Assembly (NCBI RefSeq): GCF_036336025.1
Contig: NZ_JAYKKE010000001.1
Span: 811,790 to 875,789 of the forward strand
Direction of reading: 5' to 3'
Origin: Stomatohabitans albus
Lineage (GTDB): Bacteria > Actinomycetota > Nitriliruptoria > Euzebyales > Euzebyaceae
Length of the DNA: 64,000 nt
The translations under genes were made by a program, and so were the position numbers. The notes under the pieces are model-generated. The model searched no databases, was not told the DNA's origin, and saw only the letters and a program-made list of their open reading frames with translations. The number at the start of each line of letters is the position of its first letter. The first letter of the stretch is position 1. This document shows, one piece after another, positions 53,756 to 63,089 of this stretch.

Positions 53756-54811
53756 GTGTTGCCGTCTCTCCTTGATTGGGCTGAAGCAACACGGTGGGGT
53801 ATCAGGTACGCCCATACTCGCGCTGTACCGGCTTTAGATATTGAGCAGATTGACCTGCTCCATCTACTTGTTCGTGAACGAGCTCATGAGGTTGATCCGG
53901 TTGTCCGTGAGGTAGCACAGCTTGGGGCTGACCTACCGGCCCCAGTTGTAGATGTAACAAGTCGAAAACGAATCGTTGAAGCCAGCCTCGATTCGATGCG
54001 CGCGATCGCCGACCCACATACATTCACCCTTGCAAGTGCCAGTCGCTTTCCCAATCTTGTGCGTCGGCGGTTGTGGGCACACAACCTTGGCGCGACTACT
54101 GGACTGTACGCAGCCAAAACAATTGGTCAGCATGAACTGTTTATTCCACCGGCTCATACGAGCGGTCGTACTTGGGTGGTTGGTCCTAACCTGACCGCGT
54201 TGGTAAAGCGTCTTGGGCAGCGTTCACACGACATACTCAATGGTGTGTTAAGCACACAACTTACCAGTCGAACACTTTTTGAAGGGTTGGAATGGGTGAG
54301 GCCGTATGCGCTATCACTGCTCGATACCTACATTCGAGAGATTGACGGGTACGACAAAGCGTTTATGAAGGCAATAGAACGCTTTAGCACATTTCTGAAT
54401 GATGCGAATGCACCAGTAGGTATTGAACCCTATGACTGGGGCAATGTTGTATTCACGCCACGCCAAGTGCGGGCTATTTATGCTGGGCAGGCACTAATGG
54501 CGGCTATTGATGGCTATTGCACCTATATCACATCCTTAGTTTGTAATGCGATGGATCTTGACGGCGCATTCGTTGAGCAGGTATTGGCTTCTCAAGTTGC
54601 TGGACACCATGTGATTCTTCGCTTGACACAGGTCCTACCCGGTATGGGTATTAGCCGCATTGATGCGACGGCTGGGTATGCCTTTATGCGGGTGATTGCA
54701 CAGCACGGTGGAGTTGATCTTGTCAACAAGATGTGGGAGGCACCAACCACACTTCCTACTATTGACGAGCTTACAAACCCTGAGCGTTGGATGGAACGTA
54801 TCGGTGCTTGA
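53756..54811 (+). CDS. DUF2342-like protein lacking the zinc-protease motif
   Basis: A 351-residue homologue of the actinobacterial DUF2342 (zinc-dependent metalloprotease-like) family, recognised by its place just before tilS and by ARLLGATTGLYAAKTIGQHELFIPP-like text (actual LWAHNLGATTGLYAAK), TWVVGPNLTALVKRLG and RTLFEGLEWVRPYA. Where the family has HExxH, this protein reads TQLTS, so both His and the Glu are replaced. It is probably catalytically dead for zinc proteolysis. The stop overlaps the tilS start. Family call is moderate because I could not align it. Confidence 0.62.
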   Translation: MLPSLLDWAEATRWGIRYAHTRAVPALDIEQIDLLHLLVRERAHEVDPVVREVAQLGADLPAPVVDVTSRKRIVEASLDSMRAIADPHTFTLASASRFPNLVRRRLWAHNLGATTGLYAAKTIGQHELFIPPAHTSGRTWVVGPNLTALVKRLGQRSHDILNGVLSTQLTSRTLFEGLEWVRPYALSLLDTYIREIDGYDKAFMKAIERFSTFLNDANAPVGIEPYDWGNVVFTPRQVRAIYAGQALMAAIDGYCTYITSLVCNAMDLDGAFVEQVLASQVAGHHVILRLTQVLPGMGISRIDATAGYAFMRVIAQHGGVDLVNKMWEAPTTLPTIDELTNPERWMERIGA

Positions 54812-56051
54812 ACCAATGGCTGATCCGATGGTGCCTATTCCTGAACGCGCACGGATTATGGTCGGCCTATCGGGTGGTGCCGATAGCACGGGGTTAGCGG
54901 TATGGGCGGTTCGAACCTATCCGAATCATGACTGGCATATGGTGCATGTCCGTCATGGACTTCGAGATGATGAAGCCGATAGGCGTGCAGCCCAAGAAAC
55001 CGCGCAACTGCTCAACCGTCCATTCTTGGAGGTCCAAGCAAAATGGGACGATATTGAACGGGCGAATGGGCCTGAGGATCGGGCTCGCCAAGCACGATAT
55101 GCCGCATTCGTCGCAGCAGGTGAGCAACTCAATACGCCTTACCTTGCCCTCGCTCATACCGCTGATGACCAGGCTGAAACAGTCATTCTTCGCCTTGTTA
55201 GAGGTACTGGCCCATCCGGGATGGCTGGTATGCAGCCAGTTTCAGCGCGGGTAGGGCTGACGATTATCCGGCCACTACTGCATTGGCCTCGTGCAGCAGT
55301 TCGCAACTTATCCCAAGGTTTTCCAACGGTAGAAGATCCTACTAATACTGATCTTGACCAACGGCGTGCCTATGTTCGGCACCAATTGTTGCCAGTTTTG
55401 GGCTATGCACGACCCGATAAACAAAGTGCGGTACCCGCAATCAGTCGCCTAGCTGCGCTCCAGGCACAACAACGGATGCTTATTGATCACCTTATTGCTC
55501 CCTATGTGGGGCCATCTTGGGGTTCGATTCAGCGCATTTCAGACGAATCTGCACCGATCGTGCAAAAAGAATTGATTTATCGTGCCCTTGGTCATGATGT
55601 GAGTCGCGAGTTGGCCGATGGTATAGCACGGCTTCAACGCGGAGAGCGCATAGATATTAAGGGAGGACGATGGGCAGCCCGGGACCGGTTCGGATGGCTT
55701 ATCGGCCCTAAGAAGATTGCGTGGTCAATTAATAAAGTTGACCCGCCCGTACATTTTCCTGACCACGTGCACCGTGATTTCGATCCGCTTAAAACCCATC
55801 CATTACCTTGGAAAGTGCCTATTTACAGGGATGTTAATATTCGAGATGTACGGGTGCGCTATCGGCTACCAGTTGATAGTGTGCACAAAGGAATCTTTGA
55901 GTATTTTGAAAAATCGTTGCGTAAGCAACTACCTGTTGTATATACTGCTGCTGGTAACGTAGTGGCCATTGGTCCTGTAAGCACCCTGCCTATAGGACGT
56001 TTAGGGGCTAATGTGCAATGGATTGCAATTACCCAAAGCCATCAATTGTAA
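54804..56051 (+). CDS. tilS: tRNA(Ile)-lysidine synthase
   Basis: Modifies C34 of the CAU-anticodon tRNA-Ile to lysidine so it reads AUA; 415 residues from GTG 54804, which overlaps the upstream stop by eight bases (ATG 54816 is the alternative). The PP-loop SGGADS is at residues 23-28, with VHVRHGLRDDEADRRAAQ and LALAHTADDQAETVILRLVRGTG following. The C-terminal domain (about 320-415) is diverged. First of the block leading to hpt and the folate genes. Confidence 0.93.
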   Translation: MLEPMADPMVPIPERARIMVGLSGGADSTGLAVWAVRTYPNHDWHMVHVRHGLRDDEADRRAAQETAQLLNRPFLEVQAKWDDIERANGPEDRARQARYAAFVAAGEQLNTPYLALAHTADDQAETVILRLVRGTGPSGMAGMQPVSARVGLTIIRPLLHWPRAAVRNLSQGFPTVEDPTNTDLDQRRAYVRHQLLPVLGYARPDKQSAVPAISRLAALQAQQRMLIDHLIAPYVGPSWGSIQRISDESAPIVQKELIYRALGHDVSRELADGIARLQRGERIDIKGGRWAARDRFGWLIGPKKIAWSINKVDPPVHFPDHVHRDFDPLKTHPLPWKVPIYRDVNIRDVRVRYRLPVDSVHKGIFEYFEKSLRKQLPVVYTAAGNVVAIGPVSTLPIGRLGANVQWIAITQSHQL

Positions 56052-56077
56052 GAAACCCCTTGTTTAGGAGTAACACC

Positions 56078-56677
56078 ATGTCATTTGTCATTGATCAAAA
56101 AGCTATGGACGCCATGTTCTTGGAAGCACATAGCGCCAACGCATACACGGACTATCAGGTCACCGACCAGGAACTAGCTGAAGTTTGGGACTTGATTAAG
56201 TGGGGCCCAACCGCTATGAACAACCAGCCCATGCGTATGTTCACCGTGCGTCCTGGTGAGGCACAAGATGCCCTCGTTGAGGCTGCTATGGACACGAACA
56301 AGGCCAAGGTGAAGAGCGCTAACCTCAACCTGATTCTGGCCGCTGACCTTGACTTCCACACCTACTTGCCAAGTCAGCACCCCCACGGTGAAGGCTTTGC
56401 CCCTGTGCTGGAGGCAAATGCCCCAATGCGCCAAGATTGGGCCATTTCTAACGCTTGGTTGCAAGCTGGTTACTTGGTCGCAGGTCTGCGTGCTCACGGC
56501 TTAGCTGTTGGCCCCATGCTTGGTTTTGACTTTGACAAGATTAAGGCCACGTTGATGCCGTCTGAGCGTTACCTTCCGTTCATGGTTACCGGCGTCGGTC
56601 ACCCTGATGTTGAGGCGTACTACCCGCGTGGTCCTCGTTTGGACGCAAGCAGTGTGATTCTGCCAGCAGGTAAATAG
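56078..56677 (+). CDS. Nitroreductase family protein (RutE-like)
   Basis: A 199-residue FMN-dependent oxidoreductase. TDYQVTDQELAEVWDLIKWGPTAMNNQPMRMFTV is typical of the RutE/malonic semialdehyde reductase and HadB branch. QDWAISNAWLQAGYLVAGLRAHGLAVGPMLGFD matches the dimer and flavin region. AGGAG six bases before ATG 56078 fixes the start; the frame upstream overlaps tilS. Physiological substrate unknown. It is inserted between tilS and hpt, which are often adjacent in actinobacteria. Confidence 0.9.
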   Translation: MSFVIDQKAMDAMFLEAHSANAYTDYQVTDQELAEVWDLIKWGPTAMNNQPMRMFTVRPGEAQDALVEAAMDTNKAKVKSANLNLILAADLDFHTYLPSQHPHGEGFAPVLEANAPMRQDWAISNAWLQAGYLVAGLRAHGLAVGPMLGFDFDKIKATLMPSERYLPFMVTGVGHPDVEAYYPRGPRLDASSVILPAGK

Positions 56678-56687
56678 TCTTTAAGGC

Positions 56688-57245
56688 ATGAGCAGCCCTT
56701 CGCATTCTGATATTCAGTCCGTTCTCATTGCTGAAGAAGATCTCGCCAGGCGGGTTAAAGAGCTCGGTGATGAGATATCAGCCACATATCAAGAGCGTGG
56801 CATTGAGGACATTGTGATCGTCAGTGTGTTGAAGGGCTCCTTCATCTTTATGGCGGATTTGATTCGCCATATCTCAGTCAATGCAGCCGTGGATTTCATG
56901 GCTGTTTCTAGTTATGGGGCAGCAACGAAATCCAGTGGTGTCGTCCGGATTCTCAAGGATTTGGATATTGAACTAGAAGGTAAGCATGTACTGGTCATTG
57001 AAGACATCGTTGACAGCGGGTTGACCTTGCATTTCTTGCTGAAGAATCTTCGCAATCGTAAACCCGCAAGTTTGGAACTCTGTTCCTTATTGGTCAAACC
57101 AGAGGCAGTTCAAGTTGATCTCAATATTTCATGGACTGGGTTTGAATGTCCAAATGAGTTCTTGGTCGGGTACGGTCTCGATTTTGCTGAACGGTATCGG
57201 AATCTCCCCTATGTGGGCATCCTGAAGCCGGAGGTGTACGCCTAA
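56688..57245 (+). CDS. hpt: Hypoxanthine phosphoribosyltransferase
   Basis: Salvages hypoxanthine (and guanine) to nucleotides; 185 residues. The PRPP motif is VLVIEDIVDSGLT; VSVLKGSFIFMADLIRHI and DFMAVSSYG precede it, and VGYGLDFAERYRNLPYVGIL ends the core. All are standard for bacterial Hpt. Overlaps folE by one base (TAATG). Confidence 0.95.
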   Translation: MSSPSHSDIQSVLIAEEDLARRVKELGDEISATYQERGIEDIVIVSVLKGSFIFMADLIRHISVNAAVDFMAVSSYGAATKSSGVVRILKDLDIELEGKHVLVIEDIVDSGLTLHFLLKNLRNRKPASLELCSLLVKPEAVQVDLNISWTGFECPNEFLVGYGLDFAERYRNLPYVGILKPEVYA

Positions 57246-57880
57246 TGGGTTCGCCAGCCGATTCCGTTAATCGGATTCGGGTTGCTACAAATGCTGAGCC
57301 ACGCGGCCAGTTCAATCACGAACAGATCCGTAATGGGGTCGAAATGATCTTTCAAGGACTGGGCCTAGATGTTCATGATCCACGCATTGTGGGTACCCCA
57401 GATCGTGTCGCACGCATGTATGACGAGATCTTTGCCGGGCTACTTGTCGACCCGGCAGATGTCCTTGATACAACGTTTAATGAAGGACACGAAGACATTG
57501 TTCTTGTTCGTGATATTCCGTTTGCATCAGTGTGTGAGCATCATTTGATCCCCTTTTTTGGGAAAGCTCATGTGGGCTATCTTCCCAACAAGGACGGGCA
57601 TATTGCCGGACTTAGCAAAATTGCGCGGGTAGTGGATGTGGTCGCTAAACGTCCGCAACTTCAAGAGCGAATTACGACCGAAGTTGCCGATGTGCTCGAA
57701 AAGAAACTTTCTCCCAGAGGGGTTATCGTACAAATTGAAGCAGAACATCTTTGTATGAATATGCGAGGTGTGCGAAAACCAGGCGCGATAACCGTGACCA
57801 GTTCGGTGCGTGGACTGATGCGCTCTGATCCCAGGACTCGTGCCGAGGTCATGTCATTAATCCACGGAGGACGGTTATGA
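57245..57880 (+). CDS. folE: GTP cyclohydrolase I
   Basis: Opens GTP to dihydroneopterin triphosphate, the first step of folate synthesis; 211 residues. Zinc and active-site segment SVCEHHLIPFFGKAHVGYLP, then GLSKIARVVDVVAKRPQLQERIT and EAEHLCMNMRGVRKPGAITVTS are canonical type IA. The next gene overlaps by four bases (ATGA). Confidence 0.97.
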   Translation: MGSPADSVNRIRVATNAEPRGQFNHEQIRNGVEMIFQGLGLDVHDPRIVGTPDRVARMYDEIFAGLLVDPADVLDTTFNEGHEDIVLVRDIPFASVCEHHLIPFFGKAHVGYLPNKDGHIAGLSKIARVVDVVAKRPQLQERITTEVADVLEKKLSPRGVIVQIEAEHLCMNMRGVRKPGAITVTSSVRGLMRSDPRTRAEVMSLIHGGRL

Positions 57881-58299
57881 CTGAACATTCAAAGTCTGAC
57901 GACGACGTGATGCCACTTGATGAGATTCGTCTTACTGGCCTTCAGGTTCGGGCCAGCCATGGTGTTATGCCCCATGAGCAGATCGTGCCACAAACCTTCA
58001 TCGTGGATATGGCAGCCAAGGTAGACCTGTTTACACCCTCTATGAGTGATGATCTATCGCACACGATTGATTACGGTCAACTTGCCGAGATGATCGCAAA
58101 TATTGTGAGAGATGAACCTGTACGACTCATTGAAGCGCTTGCAGGGACCATCGCAGACGAAATTATGGGTTCGTACGAATCTATCCATGCCGTTGCGATC
58201 ACCGTGCATAAACCTCAGGCACCTATTAGCGAATTGGTTAGTGATGTCAGTGTGACCGTTAACCGCGTCCGCGACGCCTATACCTCACGTATCTGGTGA
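57877..58299 (+). CDS. folB: Dihydroneopterin aldolase
   Basis: Makes 6-hydroxymethyl-dihydropterin; 140 residues. RLTGLQVRASHGVMPHEQIVPQTFIVDMAAKVDL carries the active-site region, then SHTIDYGQLAEMIANIV and LIEALAGTIADEIM complete the T-fold. Overlaps folE; folK starts 25 bases later. Confidence 0.94.
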   Translation: MTEHSKSDDDVMPLDEIRLTGLQVRASHGVMPHEQIVPQTFIVDMAAKVDLFTPSMSDDLSHTIDYGQLAEMIANIVRDEPVRLIEALAGTIADEIMGSYESIHAVAITVHKPQAPISELVSDVSVTVNRVRDAYTSRIW

Positions 58300-58324
58300 A
58301 CTAAATCAGTATTTGGAGCATGTG

Positions 58325-58933
58325 ATGATTACGGACTTGCAACACGATTTGCGCGTTGCAGGACGAACGATTCCGGCCCTTCGCGGGTTTATCCCCTTTG
58401 GGGCGCCGCGTACCGCTTGGCTAGGGCTGGGGTCCAATGTGGGTGATCGTGCGCGATATTTGCGGCGTGCGATAGAAGAGTTGTCATCAATTCCTCGAGT
58501 TCAGATCACAAAAATATCCAATGTTTATAAGGCTGATCCTGTTGGTACGCAGGGCCGGTCATTTTTAAATCTTGTCGTTGAAATCAAGATAACTCGTTCA
58601 CCGCTATCCTTGTTAAAGGCGACTCAAGAAGTTGAGTACCGTCTTGGACGAGTGCGTACTGGACATTGGACCGCACGTACTATCGACATCGACATTCTTG
58701 CGATTGAAGGAATCGCACTTCAGTCCGCAACATTGCAACTTCCACATCCATTCGCCTCGTCGCGGCTCTTTGTATTAGTACCGTGGCTTGAATTAGCCAA
58801 TCCTCGCTTATCTTGCGGGCACTCCGTTCGGTCTCACATGGAGTCAACCCAATTTCATGACAATGCGCAGGCTCAAGGCTTGGCGAAGATTGGACCTCTC
58901 GAGACCATCATCGATACCGCTCATTCGCCGTAA
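58325..58933 (+). CDS. folK: HPPK: 6-hydroxymethyl-dihydropterin pyrophosphokinase
   Basis: Transfers pyrophosphate from ATP to hydroxymethyl-dihydropterin; 202 residues from ATG 58325 (GGAG seven bases upstream; the earlier in-frame TTG overlaps that site). About 40 extra residues precede the usual start TAWLGLGSNVGDRARYLRRAIEEL. Signature GRVRTGHWTARTIDIDILAI holds the metal-binding DxD; a tail of about 40 residues follows the core. In most actinobacteria folP precedes folB and folK; here it follows them. Confidence 0.93.
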   Translation: MITDLQHDLRVAGRTIPALRGFIPFGAPRTAWLGLGSNVGDRARYLRRAIEELSSIPRVQITKISNVYKADPVGTQGRSFLNLVVEIKITRSPLSLLKATQEVEYRLGRVRTGHWTARTIDIDILAIEGIALQSATLQLPHPFASSRLFVLVPWLELANPRLSCGHSVRSHMESTQFHDNAQAQGLAKIGPLETIIDTAHSP

Positions 58934-59085
58934 GCGCACACCTTTGGCCTCGTGAGCCCAACCTAAATGGTCCAGACCTGTGGTCTGGGGCCTTGCATTA
59001 CTAATAACCCCTTAATGGGTACAGAACGTTATAAACGCCCGTTTCTCAGGGCGTTAAAACGTTTTTACCGTTTGAGAAAGGAATC
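58934..59085 (+). other. Intergenic region with consecutive hairpins before folP
   Basis: CCAGACC/GGTCTGG (58972-58978 and 58982-58988) and AACGCCC/GGGCGTT (59034-59040 and 59049-59055) are perfect stems; a small ACCC/GGGT lies between. The first may end the tilS-folK transcript, the second lies in the folP leader, ten bases before a T-run. No known riboswitch fold is recognised. Confidence 0.4.
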
Positions 59086-60006
59086 ATGACTACCGCAATT
59101 GACGAAGTAGAAATCCCTGAAGCACCAAACCTCCGTGTACGCGGTGGAGTAACGATTCAAACGCAGGTTCGCCCAGCGATTATGGGCATCGTTAACGTCA
59201 CACCTGATTCATTTGGAACAAAACCGCTGTATCCGGACAATCATCCCCAAGCCGCTCTCGAATATGCACAACGATTACACGAGGACGGCGCTGACATTAT
59301 TGATATTGGGGCTGAATCTACACGTCCTGGGGCTGAGCGCATATCCAATGCAGAGCAACTTAAACGCCTCATTCCAGTTGTCCAAGGCTGTGTTGATGCA
59401 GGGATGATTGTGAGTGTAGATACGTGCTCAGCAGATGTGGCCCGTGAGGTCTTGGAGGCGGGCGCGCATGTTATCAATGATGTGTCCGGTTTAGCAGACA
59501 TGAGTGTTGCTGAGGTGTGTCTTAACTATGACGCGGCGTATGTGTTGATGCACGCACGTTCTACGCCAAAGGAGATGCAGTCCGCAGAGCATCTTGATTA
59601 TCCTGAGGGGATTGTTGATGCTGTGGATGAGTTCTTTCACACGAGCGTAGGGTCGCTCCTTGACCTCGGGTTTGATGAGGATCAGATTGTGCTTGACCCT
59701 GGTTTTGGTTTTGCCAAGTCTGTGCGCCATAATTTTGAACTGATTCAGAAGCTGACGCTCTTTACGACTAGCGGCTTAAATGTACTGGTGGGAATAAGCC
59801 GGAAATCCTTTATTGGTGCGGCAACAGGGGTAAGTAACCCATTGGACCGAGATCCAGGCACGACGACGCTGTCAGCCTTTTTAGCGATGATGGGTGCCCA
59901 GATTCATCGTGTACATAACGTGGCTCAGACGATTCAGGCTATCCGTATGATGCAGGCCATCGACGCCGGAGAACCATTGGATTGGCCTCCGGTTCTCGGA
60001 ACTTAA
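59086..60006 (+). CDS. folP: Dihydropteroate synthase
   Basis: Condenses hydroxymethyl-dihydropterin pyrophosphate with p-aminobenzoate, the sulfonamide target; 306 residues. Signatures [14 protein letters not shown] and [14 protein letters not shown] (pterin and pyrophosphate loops), [13 protein letters not shown], and [15 protein letters not shown] 30-residue N-terminal extension precedes the barrel. AAAGGA before ATG 59086. Confidence 0.96.
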   Translation: MTTAIDEVEIPEAPNLRVRGGVTIQTQVRPAIMGIVNVTPDSFGTKPLYPDNHPQAALEYAQRLHEDGADIIDIGAESTRPGAERISNAEQLKRLIPVVQGCVDAGMIVSVDTCSADVAREVLEAGAHVINDVSGLADMSVAEVCLNYDAAYVLMHARSTPKEMQSAEHLDYPEGIVDAVDEFFHTSVGSLLDLGFDEDQIVLDPGFGFAKSVRHNFELIQKLTLFTTSGLNVLVGISRKSFIGAATGVSNPLDRDPGTTTLSAFLAMMGAQIHRVHNVAQTIQAIRMMQAIDAGEPLDWPPVLGT

Positions 60007-60064
60007 CGGGGCTTTCGGTGCTATTTCGTTTCGGTACAGGGTTTTCACCTGTACCCTAGCGCCC

Positions 60065-61606
60065 ATGAGTGAGCCACAAGATTCTGCCCAACCCTCTGGA
60101 GATGACGCCGGCACCCTGGCTGAGCTAATCGGTCAGCGTCGTGCAAAGGCATCGGCATTACGCGAACGGGGTTTTGACCCGTGGCCCGCTGGTGTAGGCG
60201 TGAGTGACAAGATTGGAGATGTTGTCACTGGGTATGCGGACAGTATTGAACCTGGTGAGGGATCAGGTGACGTTGTCACGGTGGCTGGCCGGGTCGTGAA
60301 CCGGCGTGGACACGGCAAGTTAGTGTTCCTTGATGTGCGTGAACGCGGCGTTGATATCCAATTTATGGTGTCAAAGGCTGCGGTCGGTGACGAGACCATG
60401 ACCATTGTCGATGACATACTTGATGTTGGTGACTGGGTTCGTGCCAGCGGCGAAGTGATCCGTTCCAAGCGCGGTGAGTTGAGTATCCGTGTGGCTGAGC
60501 TGGCCATTATTTCTAAGGCGCTCCGCCCGCTGCCAGACAAATGGCATGGTTTGAGTGACACGGATACGCGGTATCGCCAGCGCTATGTGGATTTGATCGT
60601 GAATGACGATTCTCGTCAGGTATTCGTCAAGCGGTCAGCGATTATCAACGCAATTCGCACCGAGCTACTGAGCCAGAACTTCATTGAGGTTGAAACGCCG
60701 CTCTTGCACCCGATTGTGGGTGGGGCAACGGCGAAACCATTTATCACGCACCACAACGCGCTGGATATGGAGCTTTATCTGCGTATTGCCCCTGAGCTCT
60801 ATCTCAAGCGCTTGATTGTTGGTGGTTTGGACCGAGTATTCGAGATTGGTCGCACCTTCCGTAACGAAGGATTGAGTACGCGCCATAATCCAGAGTTCAC
60901 GATGGTAGAAACCTATGAGGCCTATGCCGACGCTGAACGGGTGATGGATATGACTGAGGCCATTATTCAGCGTTGTGCCCAAGCCGCCAATGGACACATG
61001 ACTGCGGTGCAAACAGGCCCAGATGGTACGGAGTACACGATTGATCTGAGCGGTAAGTGGGCCCGTCGCCCGATGGCTGAACTGGTGAGTGAAGCGGTTG
61101 GCCAGGAAGTATCAGTAGATACCGACCGTGATGTGCTTGTGAAGATTGCCGATGACCACAAGGTGCATGTGCCTGCCGGCGCTGGCCCAGGCAAGGTGCT
61201 GTTCAATTTGTATGACGAGCTGGTTGAGCACACGCTCATTAACCCGACTTTTGTCACGGACTATCCCGTTGAGGTAAGCCCCCTTGCCCATGTTCATCGT
61301 GATCATGAGCAGTTGACTGAACGCTTTGAACTGATTATCGGTGGGCGTGAGTTAGCCAACGGGTTCAGCGAATTAGCTGACCCGGATGATCAGCGCAAGC
61401 GTTTTGAAGCCCAGGTGGCGGCTAAGGCTGCGGGTGATGACGAAGCGATGATGATGGACCACGATTATCTGCGTGCGCTTGAATACGGCCTTCCACCTAC
61501 CGGTGGTTTGGGTATTGGCGTTGACCGCCTGGTGATGTTGCTCACGGGTTCGGCCAGTATCCGAGATGTGCTGTTCTTCCCAAGCCTGCGCCCCGAAGCC
61601 CTCTAA
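60065..61606 (+). CDS. lysS: Lysyl-tRNA synthetase, class II
   Basis: Charges tRNA-Lys; 513 residues. The N-terminal OB-fold (about 60-180) contains [23 protein letters not shown]; class II motif 2 is [24 protein letters not shown] and motif 3 is [16 protein letters not shown]. Last recognisable core gene before the repeat region; the order folP-lysS fits the actinobacterial block. Confidence 0.96.
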   Translation: MSEPQDSAQPSGDDAGTLAELIGQRRAKASALRERGFDPWPAGVGVSDKIGDVVTGYADSIEPGEGSGDVVTVAGRVVNRRGHGKLVFLDVRERGVDIQFMVSKAAVGDETMTIVDDILDVGDWVRASGEVIRSKRGELSIRVAELAIISKALRPLPDKWHGLSDTDTRYRQRYVDLIVNDDSRQVFVKRSAIINAIRTELLSQNFIEVETPLLHPIVGGATAKPFITHHNALDMELYLRIAPELYLKRLIVGGLDRVFEIGRTFRNEGLSTRHNPEFTMVETYEAYADAERVMDMTEAIIQRCAQAANGHMTAVQTGPDGTEYTIDLSGKWARRPMAELVSEAVGQEVSVDTDRDVLVKIADDHKVHVPAGAGPGKVLFNLYDELVEHTLINPTFVTDYPVEVSPLAHVHRDHEQLTERFELIIGGRELANGFSELADPDDQRKRFEAQVAAKAAGDDEAMMMDHDYLRALEYGLPPTGGLGIGVDRLVMLLTGSASIRDVLFFPSLRPEAL

Positions 61607-61653
61607 CCCAAACCCCTACACATAGCAAACAGCAATGGCGTGACACCCTCAGT

Positions 61654-61900
61654 TTGGGGTGTTGGTGTTGGCTGGTAGTGGCTAAGGGTGTGGGCGTTGT
61701 CTCCCAGGGTGATAGGAGCCCAGGATGGGCGAGTTCAGTGAGCCGGGTTGCCGCCATGGATGGCGGCAGGCGAACGTGCCCGAGGCGGGGAATGCCCGCG
61801 ACCGTGCCAGGGTGTGCGCGTGCCAGAGTGTGCCCGAGGTGGGCAATGTCTGCGCCTGTGGTAGGGGGTCTGTGTCAGGGCGTGGACGCGTAATGGTGGG
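61654..61900. repeat. Repeat family, copy 1
   Basis: A GC-rich repeat directly after lysS. The core begins at 61707 (GGGTGATAGGAGCCCAGGAT) and runs past 61785. It contains the hairpin GCCGCCAT-GG-ATGGCGGC, a short GCCC-AGGAT-GGGC stem before it, and a CGGGGAATGCCCG element after it. Sequence up to 61900 holds degenerate pieces of the same units. Confidence 0.85.
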
Positions 61901-61944
61901 GCTGTGCCGGAGTGCCCTGGGCTAGGTGATTGGGTGCTGGTATT

Positions 61945-62210
61945 GTTTGGCAGGCGGGGTGTTGGCTGAGGGTGTGGGTGTTGGTTGCTGGGGTGATAGG
62001 AGCCCTGCTGGGGTGGGTGTTGGCTGAGGGTGTGGGCGTTGTCTGCCAGGGTGATAGGAGCCCAGGATGGGCGAGTTCAGTGAGCCGGGTTGCCGCCATG
62101 GATGGCGGCAGGCGAACGTGCCCGAGGCGGGCAATGCCCGCGACCGTGCCAGGGTGTGCGCGTGCCAGAGTGTGCCCGTGCCTGGGTGTGATCGTGTCGG
62201 GGTGCTTTGG
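61945..62210. repeat. Repeat family, copy 2
   Basis: Same core at 62049-62127, almost identical to copy 1, preceded by a partial unit at 61991 (GGGTGATAGGAGCCCTG), giving a 58-bp period. The downstream hairpin GCGGGC-AAT-GCCCGC is perfect here. Confidence 0.85.
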
Positions 62211-62342
62211 GCTAGATGTGTATGGGGATCGGTGTTGTAGTGGATACGGGGTGATGGCCTGGAACCTCGCGTCAGCGGTGGGGCTCGTTAACTGCGCATT
62301 GCAGGTATATGGACGGGCGACTTATGTGGTAAAGGAGTTCTC

Positions 62343-62390
62343 ATGAACGTACATATTTTGACCATGGGTAACACTATTATAGATAGATAA
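62343..62390 (+). CDS. Possible 15-residue peptide
   Basis: AAAGGAG (62331-62337) lies five bases before an ATG that encodes MNVHILTMGNTIIDR and stop. The ribosome site is among the best in the region. Could be a leader, a truncated gene start, or chance. Confidence 0.25.
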   Translation: MNVHILTMGNTIIDR

Positions 62391-62556
62391 CTAAAGTCAT
62401 ATTTTATGCGCTGAATAGGGCTTTTAGTTTGTATTGAATGATTGTAGTATGTGTCCAGTTGGTCTTCGTATAGATTCTGGTATAAGTGAGATTTGGTTTT
62501 GTGATACGCTCTTTTTGTTCTATCTATAAAGTAGTTACTATATATAAGGGAGTGTT

Positions 62557-62589
62557 ATGCCTATTGTAGGCATCCTTATGTGCAGGTAA
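62557..62589 (+). CDS. Possible 10-residue peptide
   Basis: AAGGGAG (62546-62552) precedes ATG by four bases; the product would be MPIVGILMCR. Its stop codon is two bases before the next tiny ORF. Speculative. Confidence 0.2.
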   Translation: MPIVGILMCR

Positions 62590-62591
62590 AG

Positions 62592-62660
62592 ATGAGTTCT
62601 CTTAAGTATTCCAAACGGCATGGCCGTCATATAAAGCGTCAGAAACCGTACGTTTGGTAA
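62592..62660 (+). CDS. Possible 22-residue cationic peptide
   Basis: Begins MSSLKYSKRH and ends KPYVW, with many Arg, Lys and His. AGG stands five bases before the ATG. It is 25 bases before the four-TM protein gene. Strongly basic short peptides beside a membrane protein can be secreted or membrane-active, but no evidence of expression exists. Confidence 0.3.
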   Translation: MSSLKYSKRHGRHIKRQKPYVW

Positions 62661-62685
62661 TGGTTGTAGGGAAGGGATTGGCGGT

Positions 62686-63039
62686 ATGAGTATTCGGAAT
62701 ATTCTCATATTTGCATTCTATTTAGCTACTTCTATGTTTGCTAATGGGATTCTAATTAATGTGATTTTAAAATCAAATAGTAATTCATATTACTACTCTG
62801 TTGCTTTATTTTTGTCTATACTGTTATGCTTAGCGGCAGTATGGCGATGCAACGAGGCTCAGAGCGGGATTCACCTCCAATCAATGGTAATTTCATCTGC
62901 TATTGTTCTTTCCAACACACTTACTTCGGCCATATCTCCATCTTCATTTCTGTTATGGCCTGTCATTCCATTAGTTATTTTTGCCATGACTTATATGTTG
63001 TTTGGAAAGGCAATATTTCGACAGTTTGGGAGCAGTTGA
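62686..63039 (+). CDS. Small four-transmembrane protein in an AT-rich island
   Basis: A 117-residue hydrophobic protein with segments at about 4-27, 36-54, 64-82 and 88-108. AGGGAAGGGA ends eight bases before the ATG. No family recognised. Codon use is AT-rich, unlike neighbouring core genes, and it is flanked on both sides by copies of the GC-rich repeat, so it looks like an inserted or exchanged cassette. Confidence 0.6.
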   Translation: MSIRNILIFAFYLATSMFANGILINVILKSNSNSYYYSVALFLSILLCLAAVWRCNEAQSGIHLQSMVISSAIVLSNTLTSAISPSSFLLWPVIPLVIFAMTYMLFGKAIFRQFGSS

Positions 63040-63089
63040 AAAAGATAAATAGGTGCTCCTGTGGGAATGGTGCTGGGATAACACAATAA

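Larger units (their letters stand above)
62211..62685. other. AT-rich segment between repeat copies, with tiny ORFs
   Basis: Composition drops sharply to AT-rich from about 62340. No normal-sized gene is seen up to 62686, but three very short frames with ribosome-site-like sequences are described separately. Bases 62390-62540 show no feature. Confidence 0.5.

Noticed and set aside
58934-59085. Folate (THF) riboswitch before folP
   Set aside because: Hairpins are present but I cannot match the conserved THF-riboswitch core, so only the stems are reported.
61542-62134. Minus-strand Pro/Thr-rich ORFs in the repeats (shared start MAATRLTELAHPG)
   Set aside because: They recur only because the DNA repeats; periods of 58 and 59 shift the frame each unit and no ribosome sites are present.
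62090-62346. Plus-strand Cys/Arg-rich ORFs over the repeats, also at 63142-63569
   Set aside because: Same reason: frames change between repeat units, and the later one runs over the MotB-like gene on the other strand.
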